From the NCBI GenBank assembly GCA_021234155.1, contig JAJEKV010000113.1:1364001-1428000 (forward strand): DNA of 64,000 nt, in the 5' to 3' direction. This document shows, one piece after another, positions 11,865 to 21,790 of the stretch (within the stretch, counting starts at the first letter, position 1; each line of letters starts with the position of its first letter). Below the pieces are notes generated by a model. It saw only the letters and a program-made list of their open reading frames with translations, had not been told where the DNA came from and searched no databases. This DNA comes from Isoetes taiwanensis (lineage: Eukaryota; Streptophyta; Lycopodiopsida; Isoetales; Isoetaceae). The position numbers and the translations under genes were made by a program.

Positions 11865-12380
11865 CTCATGGTAAAAAAATAGGGAGTGATAAATATTTAT
11901 GCACATAATCAAAGCAGAGATCATCCTTATAGGCGGTGTGAAGAACAAATTGAAAAACTTCGATCGAGATATACCGGATTACGGTTGGAGATTTTAATCT
12001 GATTGGAAAGCGGCGGTGATAGATATGGGAGTGGGGTTGATGTTGTACATGGATTCGAAAGGGAGCAATGGTTGAGTATGCTTAAATGAATTAGGACTCA
12101 TTGAACTACAAGGATATCCAGGTTTTACATGGTGTAACGGTTGGATTGGAGATGGCAGGGTATATGCATGGCACGACGGTGTTATGTAAGCTCGCAAGTT
12201 CTGCAAAAAACGAACATGTTATTATATCATCATAATCTCTTAGAAAATTCCATTTCGGATCATAATCCGCAGATACTAAGCTCATCTAAAGTTAATACTT
12301 TTAAACCGTTAAAAACAATCAACCATCATTCAATTAAATTGGGATTATGTCTATTCCAAAATCGCGCCATATAAGTATTA
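11865..12380 (+). pseudogene. L1-type LINE endonuclease relic
   Basis: Broken frames give fragments of an APE-type endonuclease: INIYAHNQSR near 11890, a decayed GDFNLI near 11983-11995, then ELGLIELQGYPGFTWCNGW (about 12085-12145), DGRVYAW and SDHNPQ (about 12255-12275). In plant L1 ORF2 these correspond to the NIYAP, GDFN, LIDL..GP.FTW and SDH catalytic blocks. Stops and frameshifts abound, and no reverse transcriptase follows. Confidence 0.65.
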
Positions 12381-12622
12381 TTTACCTTTGTATTGAATTA
12401 ACCAAACTTTTACACTGAGTTCATTTTCAGCCTGGGAATATGCATTTTGTGTTGAAATTGAACGACATTCAAAAATACGATGCAAATCACCCATAAAGTA
12501 GAAAATTGCATATTATTTTATACCATCATGGACAACTACGAAATTTATAGAGTAAAATAAGAAGCCTTTTTTCAATAAATAACGGCAAGCAAGTGGCTAC
12601 AAAACTTAGATTTCGTAGTTCA

Positions 12623-12641
12623 GATTGCGCCTGACGCGATT
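12623..12641. repeat. Copy-1 palindrome, distal 3' site
   Basis: ATTGCGCCTGACGCGATTT, the last of the copy-1 palindrome family in the downstream direction of the minus-strand multidomain gene. It lies beyond its stop codon. Confidence 0.75.
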
Positions 12642-12687
12642 TTGTTGGCATAAATATAGCATGATCAAACAACATAAATGCCAAAAA

Positions 12688-12860
12688 CTATTCCGATTCA
12701 TCATCAACAGGCGCTCCTGAGATCCTTTTGATCATGAACAAACCATGATCTAGATTCCATAGCAGATGGATCGCAACATCGAAGGGATCAGGATAGAAGC
12801 AGACGTGATTCATAGCAACGACAGTCAGCCAGTCTTCAAGTTCTATGCCTCGCTGGAGGT
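12688..12860 (-). CDS. Short downstream exon-like ORF of copy 1
   Basis: An open frame preceded by a plausible acceptor (ACCTCCAG) reads RGIELEDWLTVVAMNHVC, continues with FYPDPFDVAIHLLWNLDHGL and ends at a stop at 12688. It lies between the end of the multidomain gene and the last copy-1 palindrome, so it may be an extra 3' exon or a separate small gene. Product not recognised. Confidence 0.3.
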
Positions 12861-13144
12861 ACAATGATGCACATCTATTTATACCCATCTAAATTATTGA
12901 TGGTATATACATACAAATTATTGGACGTATAGCAAATCATATACATAATAGAATAATACAATACATATACAGAACCAATAATGCTGCTACAGTTGTATTT
13001 CGTCTCTAATAATCAGAGAAGATCAACACCATAGAACATTGCAAAGTTATTTTACAATAACACAATATATATTCAAAAGCTTTTGTGTAAAATATATTTC
13101 ATATTCAAAATATTTATGCAAAGTATATTTTCGGTATACATATA

Positions 13145-13766
13145 TCAAAATAGTTCCCTTTCTAGAACAATTTTCTCAAGGTCCCTGTCAATTTCCCCCA
13201 TCCAATCAAGTTGTGGATATAGTGTTTGTATCTCTTTGACCGATTTTTCGGAAGCTATTTCTTGCAAGGCACTGATAAAACGAAGTAGAAAGTCATCTGT
13301 GCTAAACATATTAGGATGATAGGATCGTGGATTTAATGACTGTGACTGATTGAAGCAACACTTGAGGGCGTCATCATCAACCATGATCATGCCTTCCTTT
13401 TCCTCAACACCTAGAGCATCCATCATGGTGCGCAAGCATTTCACAAATATTTTTTTACCTGTCAGATCCTTAGGGTTTGTAAATGAAGCACATTTGCTTT
13501 GATCCTAGATGGGCCTTAATCTCTATTTAGCTCAGGCACTACTCTCAAAACTTCATGTATATTTCCATGTTCCATAGATGACCAAATTGCACAACGAAAC
13601 AGACTAAAGGCCTGGTCCAACATCTCTTTCAGATAAGGGCGCAGGTAAACATATTTGGTATGCATTTCAAATGGTTTCTGTGCATATCATGACTTATCAA
13701 ATGTTGCTTTAGGTAACGTTCTGCATAGCACACCATTCAAATCAAAGACCAGTATTTTTGGGGAAG
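13145..13766 (-). CDS. Copy-1 multidomain gene, FCP1/NLI-type HAD phosphatase exon
   Basis: After the acceptor GTTCAG the sequence reads SPKILVFDLNGVLCRT (motif I at about 13726-13750), then YVYLRPYLKEMLDQAFSLF and CAIWSSM (motif II region, 13570-13645). After a frame change come KIFVKCLRTMMDALG, MIMVDDDALKCCFNQ (motif III/IV acidic pair, 13350-13392) and NPRSYHP. This is the FCP1/NIF phosphatase pattern (CTD-phosphatase-like). Motif I is DxN rather than DxD, as in a plant subgroup reading LDLNGLL. A stop about 12 codons after motif I and the frame change show decay. Confidence 0.7.
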
Positions 13767-13981
13767 CTGAACTATGTGTAACGCGTAAACAGATACGTAT
13801 GAGATGAAAGAAATGGAATAAGAAAATGCGCCAGGCGCGATTTATACAAAGAAGCATGTCAACAAATTCTAAAAATATGAAACCAAAGGAAACTCTAAAT
13901 CGCGCCCGGGTGCGATTTCCATATGCGCGTCATTAGTAAAATGCATGAATATCATAAGACAACGAGCTTGGCCACAATACC
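13767..13981 (-). repeat. Copy-1 intron before the HAD exon, two palindromes
   Basis: Palindromes at 13824-13843 (AAATGCGCCAGGCGCGATTT) and 13897-13918 (AAATCGCGCC...GTGCGATTT). The matching intron of the other copy (30345-30456) likewise carries two sites of its own palindrome family. Confidence 0.75.
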
Positions 13982-14407
13982 TTTCTTCTTCATCAATCCT
14001 CGTGGTGTATTCTTCCATTGCTTCTTTATTCTGTGTTGTCTCCGGTCTGCTAGAAGCATCAACCACATCAGTTAAGATCTGTATAGTTTGAACTATGGTT
14101 GATAGTTCATTACTCTTTACGCTAACTTTTTGGTTAGAGCTTTGATTCGACTCTCGATCCCCTGTCATTATCTTCATCCTTATTATTTTCATCCTATTCT
14201 TTATCTTCGATGTTCCGCGGGCATGTCGAGCGTTTTCGGCGGGGATCGGAACCACTATCGCTCTTTGGTGATATCCATATTGATGCTAGCGGTCCGTCTC
14301 ATAGCCTCCCGTTCTTTAGCCAAATCTGCAGGTATTTCAGCCTTAGAGCTAGAAGCTTTGCTTTTTGCACTGCCGATTGGACCCCTAGGTGCTTCCTCTA
14401 GCACTTT
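13982..14407 (-). CDS. Copy-1 multidomain gene, polar linker before the HAD domain
   Basis: Low-complexity Ser/Lys/Glu-rich stretch (SAKSKASSSKAEIPADLAKE, later DENNKDEDNDRGS, then SNQKVSVKSNELSTIVQ) ending near a donor (GAAAG|GTATTG) at about 13982. An acidic linker sits at the same place in the other copy. Frames shift at least once. Confidence 0.4.
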
Positions 14408-15356
14408 CTAAAAAAGGAGCTCTAAGAAATGCTTGGATCGATCATCGAGGACGACGCTTTGGCATTTCCTTGCTAACTTCAAAGCTTCCCTATCGATGTA
14501 ACCTCCGACATAAAGCTCCCAGCAAGTTGCCCCCAATGCGCAAAATGCTTCAACGAGATAATGAGAAAAGCCCATAGAGAACGCGTTCTTGTTTAGCATC
14601 CCCTTAATTGACGTTAGGAGCTGGTTTACTTTCTCATCTTCCTCTTCAAGTTCTCGCTGTTCCACATCTACGACACCCTTCCCCTTATCTTCAATAGTTT
14701 GCTCAAGATAGAAGACGTTTTGCAGGAGGGGTTCATCTAGCTGATAGCACTGCCATGTAAGTTTTTTGCCTTCTGGTTTCTCCTTAAGCCTTTCATATTC
14801 CTTATCATCCATCATGGCTATCATAATGATTAGCACATGAGAGATTTTACTTTACGTGCTAAACTCACTTTGTCCCTATTTTTTCATCTATAAGGATTGC
14901 TTGCAGGTATCACTTTAACGCATTCTAAATCCTTTGCGGCGGATAGAGCATATGCATAGGACATGTCGGAGGGTAAATTGTGACAATTGTATAATGCATT
15001 TCTGTCGTAAAACCACCGCATGTATCATAGAATGTATTACAGTCATGAAGCGACCATCTGATGCCTCGGTTATCAAGCATGAAGAGTGTGATATCATGCG
15101 GTCCTTTACCCACATCTGGAATTGTATTAAAACCAGTGGACACTTGGTAAAAGAATGTGGATTCTTCTTCGGAGTCTACTTCACCAATGCGACTTTTATT
15201 TTCAAGTCGGATGCCACTTTCGTGTGAATCCCAGCCAGGTTTGCAACGTTTTTCAACTTCTGTGCTCTGTTTGACAAAGTCTTTCGACCAAAAAACATAC
15301 TTCTTCAGATCATCATTGGAGACGTCGTATTTTTGCATTAGTCCTAGACCACTCAC
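14408..15356 (-). CDS. Copy-1 multidomain gene, DNA-methyltransferase-like segment
   Basis: Two open stretches (14925-15356 and 14408-14836) in different frames. The first includes KGPHDITLFMLDNRGI and GGFTTEMHYTIV, which fit the central strands of an N4/N6-type DNA methylase fold. The second includes the C-terminal strand-helix unit HYLVEAFCALGATCWELYVG, followed by GYIDREALKLARKCQSVVLD. In active enzymes this position reads roughly LIxxFxxPGDLVLDPFAGSGT and then an LGRxxIGIE strand. Here the DPFxGSGT SAM loop is CWELYVGG, so SAM binding is probably lost. The other copy has the same kind of replacement. The fold call rests on pattern and spacing. Confidence 0.45.
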
Positions 15357-15910
15357 CTGTAAGCCTTTTGTAACTCCGCTCCAACTGCCATCCTGAGCAC
15401 TCGAATATTTTTCAGTTGGTCGCAGGCGTCTTCAAATGATACCTTGTCCTTCGCTGCAGAACTTTTCTTGTAAAGGACTTCTTTTCTGATGCACCTGTCC
15501 AGAACCGAAATCAGTTCTTCATCGTCTAATCCCTGGGACTTCCTCATCTCTGTGACATGGAGATCGAATATTGATGTGTCAACAGGAGGAAATTTGCCTT
15601 GTGAATCAGACAACTTCTTCTCCACGTAGGCATCCCAGAATTCGTTCCATTTTTCTCAGACCTGGTCATAAGCAAAAATTATTTTGCAGGCATCCTTGGG
15701 TATAGTAGGGGCTTCGGAAGGATCTCCATTTCATCTCCTTTTTTTCTCTTCGCCCTGGTGCTCTTACTCTTATCTTGTATTATAGTCTGACAAAGTGTCC
15801 TTTCTAGCAATTTGAATTCAACGCTTTTAGACTGACCCTGTCTGGTTGGCATTGATTTCCCATACTCTATCCATTGGTTATGAGCATGCCGCAATTGCTG
15901 TATATAGGGG
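15353..15910 (-). CDS. Copy-1 multidomain gene, linker exon(s)
   Basis: Begins at a CCCCT acceptor. It reads RHAHNQWIEYGKSMPTRQGQ, then a basic stretch, then, after a frame change near 15660, EKWNEFWDAYVEKKLSD, SIFDLHVTEMRKSQGLDDEE and FEDACDQLKNIRVLRMAVG. The other copy has matching elements in the same order: RQQAESIGL, then KKWTDIWAQWTRGK, KLFDKQFMKRIHGLTDKE and YATILKETALRHW. The segment is predicted helical and charged. It ends at a consensus donor (ACAG|GTGAGT) near 15357. Confidence 0.5.
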
Positions 15911-16299
15911 CTGCGAAAAATAAATCTGTTAGTTCCAAATTAACAACAAATTGCGCCAGATGCGATTTGCGTATTCTAAAAGAGACCGCTTTCTTTGGTT
16001 AACACCGCAGTCAGTTTACGAAAATGCAAATCCGCGATGAAGCGATTTCGAAATAGAAGAAATCGCGCCGGTAGCGATTTCGCGTATTTTGAAAGGAGGC
16101 AGCTTTCACTGGTTGAAGCATTCTCGTTTTTGAATATGCAAATCGCGTCTGGCGCGATTTCAAAATAGAAGAAAATCGTGCCAGGCACGATTTGACTAAC
16201 CAGAATACTCAGTTAAACGTATCGAGTTTCTGAATAGGCAAATCATGCCTGGCACGATTTGCAAATACGAAAACGAAAAGAGAGGGAAGAAAGATTTAC
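15911..16299 (-). repeat. Copy-1 intron 2 with a six-site palindrome array
   Basis: This 389-nt intron contains six ~21-bp palindromes at 15948-15968, 16028-16048, 16060-16080, 16140-16160, 16173-16193 and 16240-16260. The half-site is AAATCGCGCC and its complement; the purest is 16173-16193 (AAATCGTGCC with GGCACGATTT). Each C/G change on one arm is often matched on the other, as in CGTGCC/GGCACG, keeping dyad symmetry. Spacing alternates between short and about 60-80 bp. Confidence 0.85.
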
Positions 16300-17426
16300 C
16301 TTTTGTACAGAAACGTTTTTCCCATGTCGTTAAGAAGTGCACTGATTTCGGCTAGCTCGGTAGGAGTTGTTGAGCCGCTCAAGAGCCTGCAGTTGCTGAC
16401 CGAATACAGCCTATAGAACAACTGATTTCCAGTATTCTGTGCCTTCCACATCAGAACCTTCTGAGCCTCAATTGAGTGCTGGCCATCTATTATCATGAAA
16501 TGTACGTCTTGGTTGTCGATGAAGTCCTCCAGCTTGTTCCACATGAGTACCTTCCTCTCTTCGTATCGTAAGGCATTACATTTGCCGGCATTGGTATCTG
16601 CCCTAGATTTTCGATCATGCTGTTGACTAACTCCAAGGAGTGCTGCTTGTCGTAACTTCTGCTGACATAAATAGCTTTAGTCGACCTGAAAAACCTATCG
16701 GCGTGGGCCGGGATGGGTGAAGCTAAGGCCCGATGTGGATACTTGTCGGCATTTTTTTTTGAGCTTGCTCATCGCCTCCAACTGCCGGCCTTGTCATCAT
16801 CACTTATAAGGCTGCTGCAACTTACGTAGTGTCCACGCCTCTAGAACTTGCATCTTCCTTATCCTTCAATACCGCATATAGACGCGCTCGAGGGGCCTCG
16901 TGCTGATGGCACGTCGTACAGTTGAAAGCCCTTCGCATATTCTTTTAGGTGTCAATGGCTCACCAACTGTCCAACCAAATTTGAACAAGGTGTCGACAGT
17001 GTCGTCTGATCTTAGGACAGTCTCTTTAAAATAACTAGAGGCGCGACCGATTAATCTTTTTTAGGCTCTTCTTATTTTTTTTGCCCCACTTCAACGAACA
17101 CTGAACAATATGAATCGTCCTATTCTTCGCATGTGATAACAATTCCCTGCTTCTTCATTTAATCAGTCTCTTTTACCCTAGACATGAAAATAAGATCTGT
17201 CTTCCCATTAGTCTTAAAGATCTCGACATATCATTCTGACCCCTCTATAAGATCTTCTTCTGGACATGGAGGTTCTACCTGAGCCTTTATTATTCCAGAT
17301 GTATATTCTAACGTCAACACACATGCTGTAGGTCTGTAACGGTAACGTCTTCATCTGTCCTTTGCTTTTTCTGGGCTAAAGATGTTTGACTGAGTTTGAT
17401 TTTCCTTTTGATTGTCCTTTGTGTTC
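16300..17426 (-). CDS. Copy-1 multidomain gene, exon 2 (N-domain and ParB-like domain)
   Basis: Starts after the acceptor CTGCAG and ends at the donor GTAAAT. The first half, with in-frame stops, matches the N-domain of the other copy: EYTSGIIKAQVE, YVEIFKTNGKTDLIF, then VKETD and GIVIT line up with FFVIEGLETE, YVEVSTSGKEKDLFL, then RDKKS and GVVLS. The second half is ParB/Srx-like: IYVSRSYDKQHSLELVNSM (the R..E helix of ParB), then QIPMPANVMPYD, then the hallmark FMIIDGQHSIEAQKVL at 16452-16500. This corresponds to ParB's IDGEHRLxAA block, which binds a nucleotide in bacterial ParB. Position and spacing fit the fold. No HTH DNA-binding domain is visible. A frame change lies between the two ParB halves at about 16545. 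Confidence 0.6.
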
Positions 17427-17949
17427 CTGCAGAATGATAGCATAACGTTAATGTTGAAATGTGAAAATATATGCTAACTTGCAACGTATGCAACAAAAAC
17501 GCGCTTGGCGCGCTTTGAAACTTTGAGAGATTATAATCTTAGTCTAAATTGCGCCAGGGGCATTTTGTCCGAAACAAAAGGGGTTTGTCAGTATAGGATA
17601 CAGAGATAAGAAATTAATATAATTCTTGGAATATATGCAACAAATACACGTTTGGCGCGCTTTAAAACCGACCTTAGAGATTTTAATCTTCATTTGAAAG
17701 CACAACTAACTATAGAAGACTAAAAATAGTGGATCTGAAATGAAGCGAAAACACAACATGAAGAAATATCAAAAATAAAGATATCGTCATAGCATATATT
17801 TGCATACATCTTGGGATATATGAACTGAAGTATTAGAGGACATGTGCTTCTTAGCGGATAATAACTCTAGTATTAAAGAAAAACATCCGATAAACCTAAC
17901 AAAAAGAGGGACGCAGAAACAAAATATATAAGAAAATTTTGATGATTAC
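17427..17949 (-). repeat. Copy-1 intron 1 with three palindromes
   Basis: The intron between leader and N-domain exons holds sites at 17496-17516 (AACGCGCTTGGCGCGCTTT), 17546-17566 (AAATTGCGCCAGG, decayed right half) and 17642-17663 (CACGTTTGGCGCGCTTT). All are variants of the copy-1 motif centred on GCGCCWGGCGC. Confidence 0.7.
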
Positions 17950-18063
17950 CTGAACGGCTAGCTGGATTAGTACTTTCAGCTTGTTCAACAAGATCCTGGG
18001 TTGCTTTGGCATGTCGCCCACCTCTACACTTCGGCCCGGCGGTTTCGGATCCTCGGATGCCAT
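17950..18063 (-). CDS. Copy-1 multidomain gene, exon 1 (leader)
   Basis: ATG at 18063 opens 38 codons rich in Pro, Lys and Arg (MASEDPKPPGRSVEV...), ending at a canonical donor (TTCAG|GTAATC). Exon 1 of the related gene at 26539 is also short, basic and ends at a GT donor, which supports this start. Confidence 0.5.
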
Positions 18064-19130
18064 AGAACCGCAAGTTAGGAAGATATGTTATGAGGCGGAG
18101 TTTTGGTTCAAATTTATATATATGGGTTGATAATCTAAGCCGTCAGATTAGAACCGTCATTTCAAATTCCCGTCATTTTAAAATTATACCACCTTAAGTA
18201 ACCGCCCATCCCGCTCATTTACATTTTTTTAATGTGCTTTTCTTTTTATTGCAATTTCAAGAAAATAATTAATTCTTATTTTCAAAAATGCATATGTGGC
18301 AAGCTACTTCCACCCTAATCTTCCAAGATCACCGAGCCGCTTCTAATAGCATCTTGGCGTCTTCAATCGACCATCTTCCAAGTCTTCAATCGATCATGTC
18401 CGCTGAACTACGGTGAGTGTCATTCCATTACGAATATGTACGGCTTTTTTTTTTTTTCATGCCAATTCTATCATTACGGTTGTTTATCGATTATTGGGAG
18501 AATGTTATCTTTTAACAGCAAACTTGAAGCGCCGAGTAGGATTATGTAAAGTCGAAGATCTGAATCCAAGTTCTATGTGCCATGGTGTTCCTCTTGGAAA
18601 TAGTTTTACGTAAGATTTCGATTATAAATTGCAATTATGAGGATGAGGCTCTTCGAAGACATCCCGTTAAGCGTCTGATTGGCTAAAAGCGTGGGCACAA
18701 TTGTAGCATGGCCAAAAGCGTCCGAAAAAGGTGTGTGTATAATTACGTTGACTCTTGAAACATAATCTAAATATATCATAACATGCGTCATGGTATGAAT
18801 ATTGAACATTCTTTTATGCTCTTTAGCTTGATATTATCAACCCGAGGAAAACCACCGTTAATTAAAATGTGTAGTTTCTTGAGGTTGGTCGGGGCCGACT
18901 AGAGGGCATCAAAGGATTTCAACGTTCGACATTGCATATAAAAGAAAACATAATAAAAGTCTTGTGAGATAAAAGTCTGCAGTACAAAATTGCGCCAGGC
19001 GCGAGATTATATTAATATTCACAAAATAAAATGTAGATTTTTTTTTTGTGTGTCAAAATCGCCGGTATAAGTTTTTCAAACTAACATAGGAGGGACGTAC
19101 ATATCTAACACAATAAGGCTGTACATATCT
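18064..19130. other. Copy-1 upstream region with one palindrome
   Basis: No recognisable coding sequence. It includes a copy-1 palindrome at 18987-19007 (ATTGCGCCAGGCGCGAGATT) and AT-rich tracts. It presumably contains the promoter of the gene starting at 18063. Confidence 0.4.
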
Positions 19131-19502
19131 CTACAAAATGTCACAAAGGCCCACTTGATCAGCAAGATAACGAGTCACGTGGCCACTGTACCACTTTGAT
19201 ATGACACCGTCATCCCATTCATTGGGAATGTTGAGTCCCCATATCAGAGTATCCCGTCGATCTCTGGCCTTCCTAATCATATCCTCATATTTATTTGTTG
19301 GCATGAGATACACTAAGAGCCTGAAGAGTCGGATAAACCCCGTGATGCGATGGTAGCATTCCCATGGCCTTACATAAAGATTGTCGAATGGCTTATCCAT
19401 CTCTTTTTGTAGGTTTTGAACAGCACAATTAAGAAGTAACTTGTACATGGTCCAGCGTTGATTGTCGTCCAAAGGAAGTGTACTTGAATGAGAATAAGCC
19501 AT
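19131..19502 (-). CDS. Unrecognised 124-codon ORF within copy 1
   Basis: ATG at 19502 (MAYSHSSTLPLDDNQRW) to a stop at 19131. The frame is clean, with a Trp/Tyr/Arg-rich composition (RPWECYHRITGFIRLFRLLV, NKYEDMIRKARDRRDTLIWG, KWYSGHVTRYLADQVG). It lies upstream of the multidomain gene in the same orientation and is bracketed by copy-1 palindromes (18987 and 19588-19717), so it appears to belong to the element. A faint resemblance exists to the ORF at 31808-32192 (KYEDMIRKA versus KFEIVHKA, and a W.GH..R.L end). Function unknown. Confidence 0.45.
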   Translation of the reverse strand: MAYSHSSTLPLDDNQRWTMYKLLLNCAVQNLQKEMDKPFDNLYVRPWECYHRITGFIRLFRLLVYLMPTNKYEDMIRKARDRRDTLIWGLNIPNEWDDGVISKWYSGHVTRYLADQVGLCDIL

Positions 19503-19587
19503 GTGAAATGCACTAGAACGAGAGAAATTAACTAATTAGAAAATAATATTCCTCTCGCCAGAAAATAATCTGAAAAGTTTTATGTTC

Positions 19588-19717
19588 AAAATGCGCCAGA
19601 CGCGTTTTCTAAAGGGTGTTTTTTTAAGAGTTCTACTCTATATGCGCCTGGCACATTTTGAATAAATTTGCAGGAAATGAAAAGGGCAAAATTAAAATGC
19701 ACCAAAGCGCGCGATTT
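19588..19717. repeat. Copy-1 palindromes, upstream cluster
   Basis: Three sites at 19588-19608 (AAAATGCGCCAGACGCGTTTT), about 19640-19659 (ATATGCGCCTGGCACATTTT) and 19694-19717 (AATGCACC...GCGCGCGATTT, decayed). They mark the upstream limit of the palindrome zone. Confidence 0.7.
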
Positions 19718-20111
19718 AGATCCATACTAGCATATCATAGTATAAAAAAAAGCATATGATACATAGATCTACTTAAGGGCAGAGAGCATTACTTACCAGA
19801 TTTTATATGACATAAAATAAGATATATGAGGAATTGATGACATGCATAGCCTTATGGTGCCTTAGATGTAATAGAAATAAAATGTCATCATAAACAAAGA
19901 TGCATACATATAGATAGATAGTATCGAAGAAGTTATTATAGAAGTTATCAAAGAACTCCCTCTCACAATTTTTTTTATAAAGTATGCTATTCTTTATTGA
20001 TTAAAAAAAGTATGCTTTCATTTAAGGACATGTTGGGGAGATGTTTTTTGGATATACTAACTTATTCTATGTTTGTATGTATTAAAGGTCAATGGCATGT
20101 AACATGCTAAA

Positions 20112-20262
20112 AAAATGCCCCCAATGATGATGACCAAGGCAAGGAAAAATCCCCAAATGATGAAGATGATGCCCAAGGAAAGGAAAAGACTCTAAATGAT
20201 GTTGATGATGGCAATTGAAAGGAAAAGACCCCAAATGAAAAGGATGATGCCAAAGGAAAGGA
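20112..20262 (+). repeat. ~48-bp coding tandem repeat (acidic)
   Basis: Three to four units of a 48-51 bp repeat, each encoding roughly PNDEDDAQGKEKT. The third unit contains a stop. It forms the acidic N-terminus of the adjacent DUF7869-type gene. Confidence 0.75.
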
Positions 20263-21790
20263 AATTGTACTTTTATACTGGTCGATTGAAAAAACAAAAG
20301 GTCAAGATCACATGAATGCAATAGAGAGGTAGTAGGAGAAGGGATTATTGTTCTAGCAGATCCTATCAATGCAGTCAATGATGAAAGATTAGGAGAGGAC
20401 AGGTTAGGTGTGGCAATCTCAAAATTATATGACAATTGGAAGGAAAAGGGGTCAGGCAAACAAGAATGCCTTGCTTGTGTGAAGCAACTAGAGGTTGCAA
20501 CTATTGTGGCATGGCCTAGGGGCCCGATATTCAAGCGGGGGGAACTACATGTTACCTATAGATGCAGAACTATTGTCAATAATATTCACATAGTGTAGCA
20601 AGAGGCCACTTCCAACTTTCAAACATTATCCCATCAAAAGATGCAAGTCAGATTATGATTGTTCTCCTGAAGCCTTGATGAAGGTTTGGGGAAGTGAATG
20701 TTGTTGGGCCTCATGTATTAGAATGTTCACAATAGACGAGATGGTGGGAGAAAGAGGTACATATTAGGAAAATAAGTGTGATAGCAGGAGGAATTTCATG
20801 TACACCATATTTGGCTATGCAATTCGGGATGAAAGATCAAAGAAGAAAAGATTTCCATTGAAGCGGAAAGTGGATATGTTCAAAAGCATGGATGGCTATA
20901 CATGGAATTACAACCGCTTCTTAGCACAACTAAAGAGACATGAAGCTGGCAGAGAATTGCATTGCACGGGAACACTGGCCTGGTAAGGTCTACCTCAAGA
21001 ACTATAGCTGCAAAGGAAATATTTGAAAGATATGTGGATTTCAATGCAAAAAGCATGCCACATAAGAGTAAGAAGGATGTCTGAGGGGGTAGAGGAGTTG
21101 TTGAAAAGAGATTGCCATCCCATTGTACCCAGAAGAGCATATTAGAGGAAATAAATGCATTGCTTCGGGAACTTGGAGTGGCGTCTATATCCTAGCCCGT
21201 TTTAGTAGGCTATGGAATAAGCATTTCAAGCATGTGACCATAGCAACTTCAAATAACTTTGCAAAGTGCAATTTATGCTAAAAGTGAAGGAGACACTAGA
21301 TAAGGCTGCAACCAAGTCTAAGGGCTAAGATAAGGGAATATATGAAGGACCATATGACCAACAAAGACTTGTCTTCCACAATTCAAGTACATACCTAAGT
21401 CATGTGAAAGATCATACCCTTTCTTGATTTCAATGATCGGGGGCAATCTTGCACGGCAGTCTCAAACCTACTATGGGCATTTTAGTTTGGAGTTGTGGAG
21501 TGATGGCCCAGATTTTTACATTGGGAGTATCATGAGGTGTTTAAGAAACTATGAGAATGGTTATAATGGTCACCTCCAAGATCCTATAGCTAGCCAGGCA
21601 CTACATAGTGCATTGTTGGATGAAAACCCTAACAATATTGAAAAGTTTAGCAAGGCAAGGTTCAGGAGGCATGGACCTAATTGTAGGTACTTTTGAAAGA
21701 GTCAATTTGGGGTTCCTAATGCCCGGACATACTCATGAGGATGTGGATGCATTGTTTGGAAAATATAGTCATGTCTTGAGATAGCAGACA

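Larger units (their letters stand above)
13145..18063 (-). pseudogene. Copy-1 multidomain gene: N-domain, ParB-like, MTase-like, HAD phosphatase
   Basis: A multi-exon gene on the minus strand, from an ATG at 18063 to a stop at 13145. Domain order is a short basic leader; an N-terminal domain shared with the gene at 26539-31312; a ParB/Srx-like domain; a helical linker; a DNA-methyltransferase-like fold; an acidic/polar linker; and an FCP1/NLI-type HAD phosphatase domain. In-frame stops in exon 2 and the HAD exon, plus several frame changes, show that this copy is decayed. Exon ends match the other copy: after the ParB domain both end ..ARG|GTAAAT, and the next exon in both starts CCC[CG]T. 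Introns carry the copy-1 palindrome. A DUF7869-type gene lies upstream in divergent orientation. I know of no described gene with this architecture. Function is unknown. Confidence 0.65.

Noticed and set aside
13869-14577. Plus-strand ORFs at 14130-14577
   Set aside because: Antisense shadows of the copy-1 multidomain gene, with no domain of their own.
15911-16299. CRISPR-like array
   Set aside because: Palindromes at irregular spacing with similar spacers in a plant intron; no cas genes and no constant repeat/spacer period.
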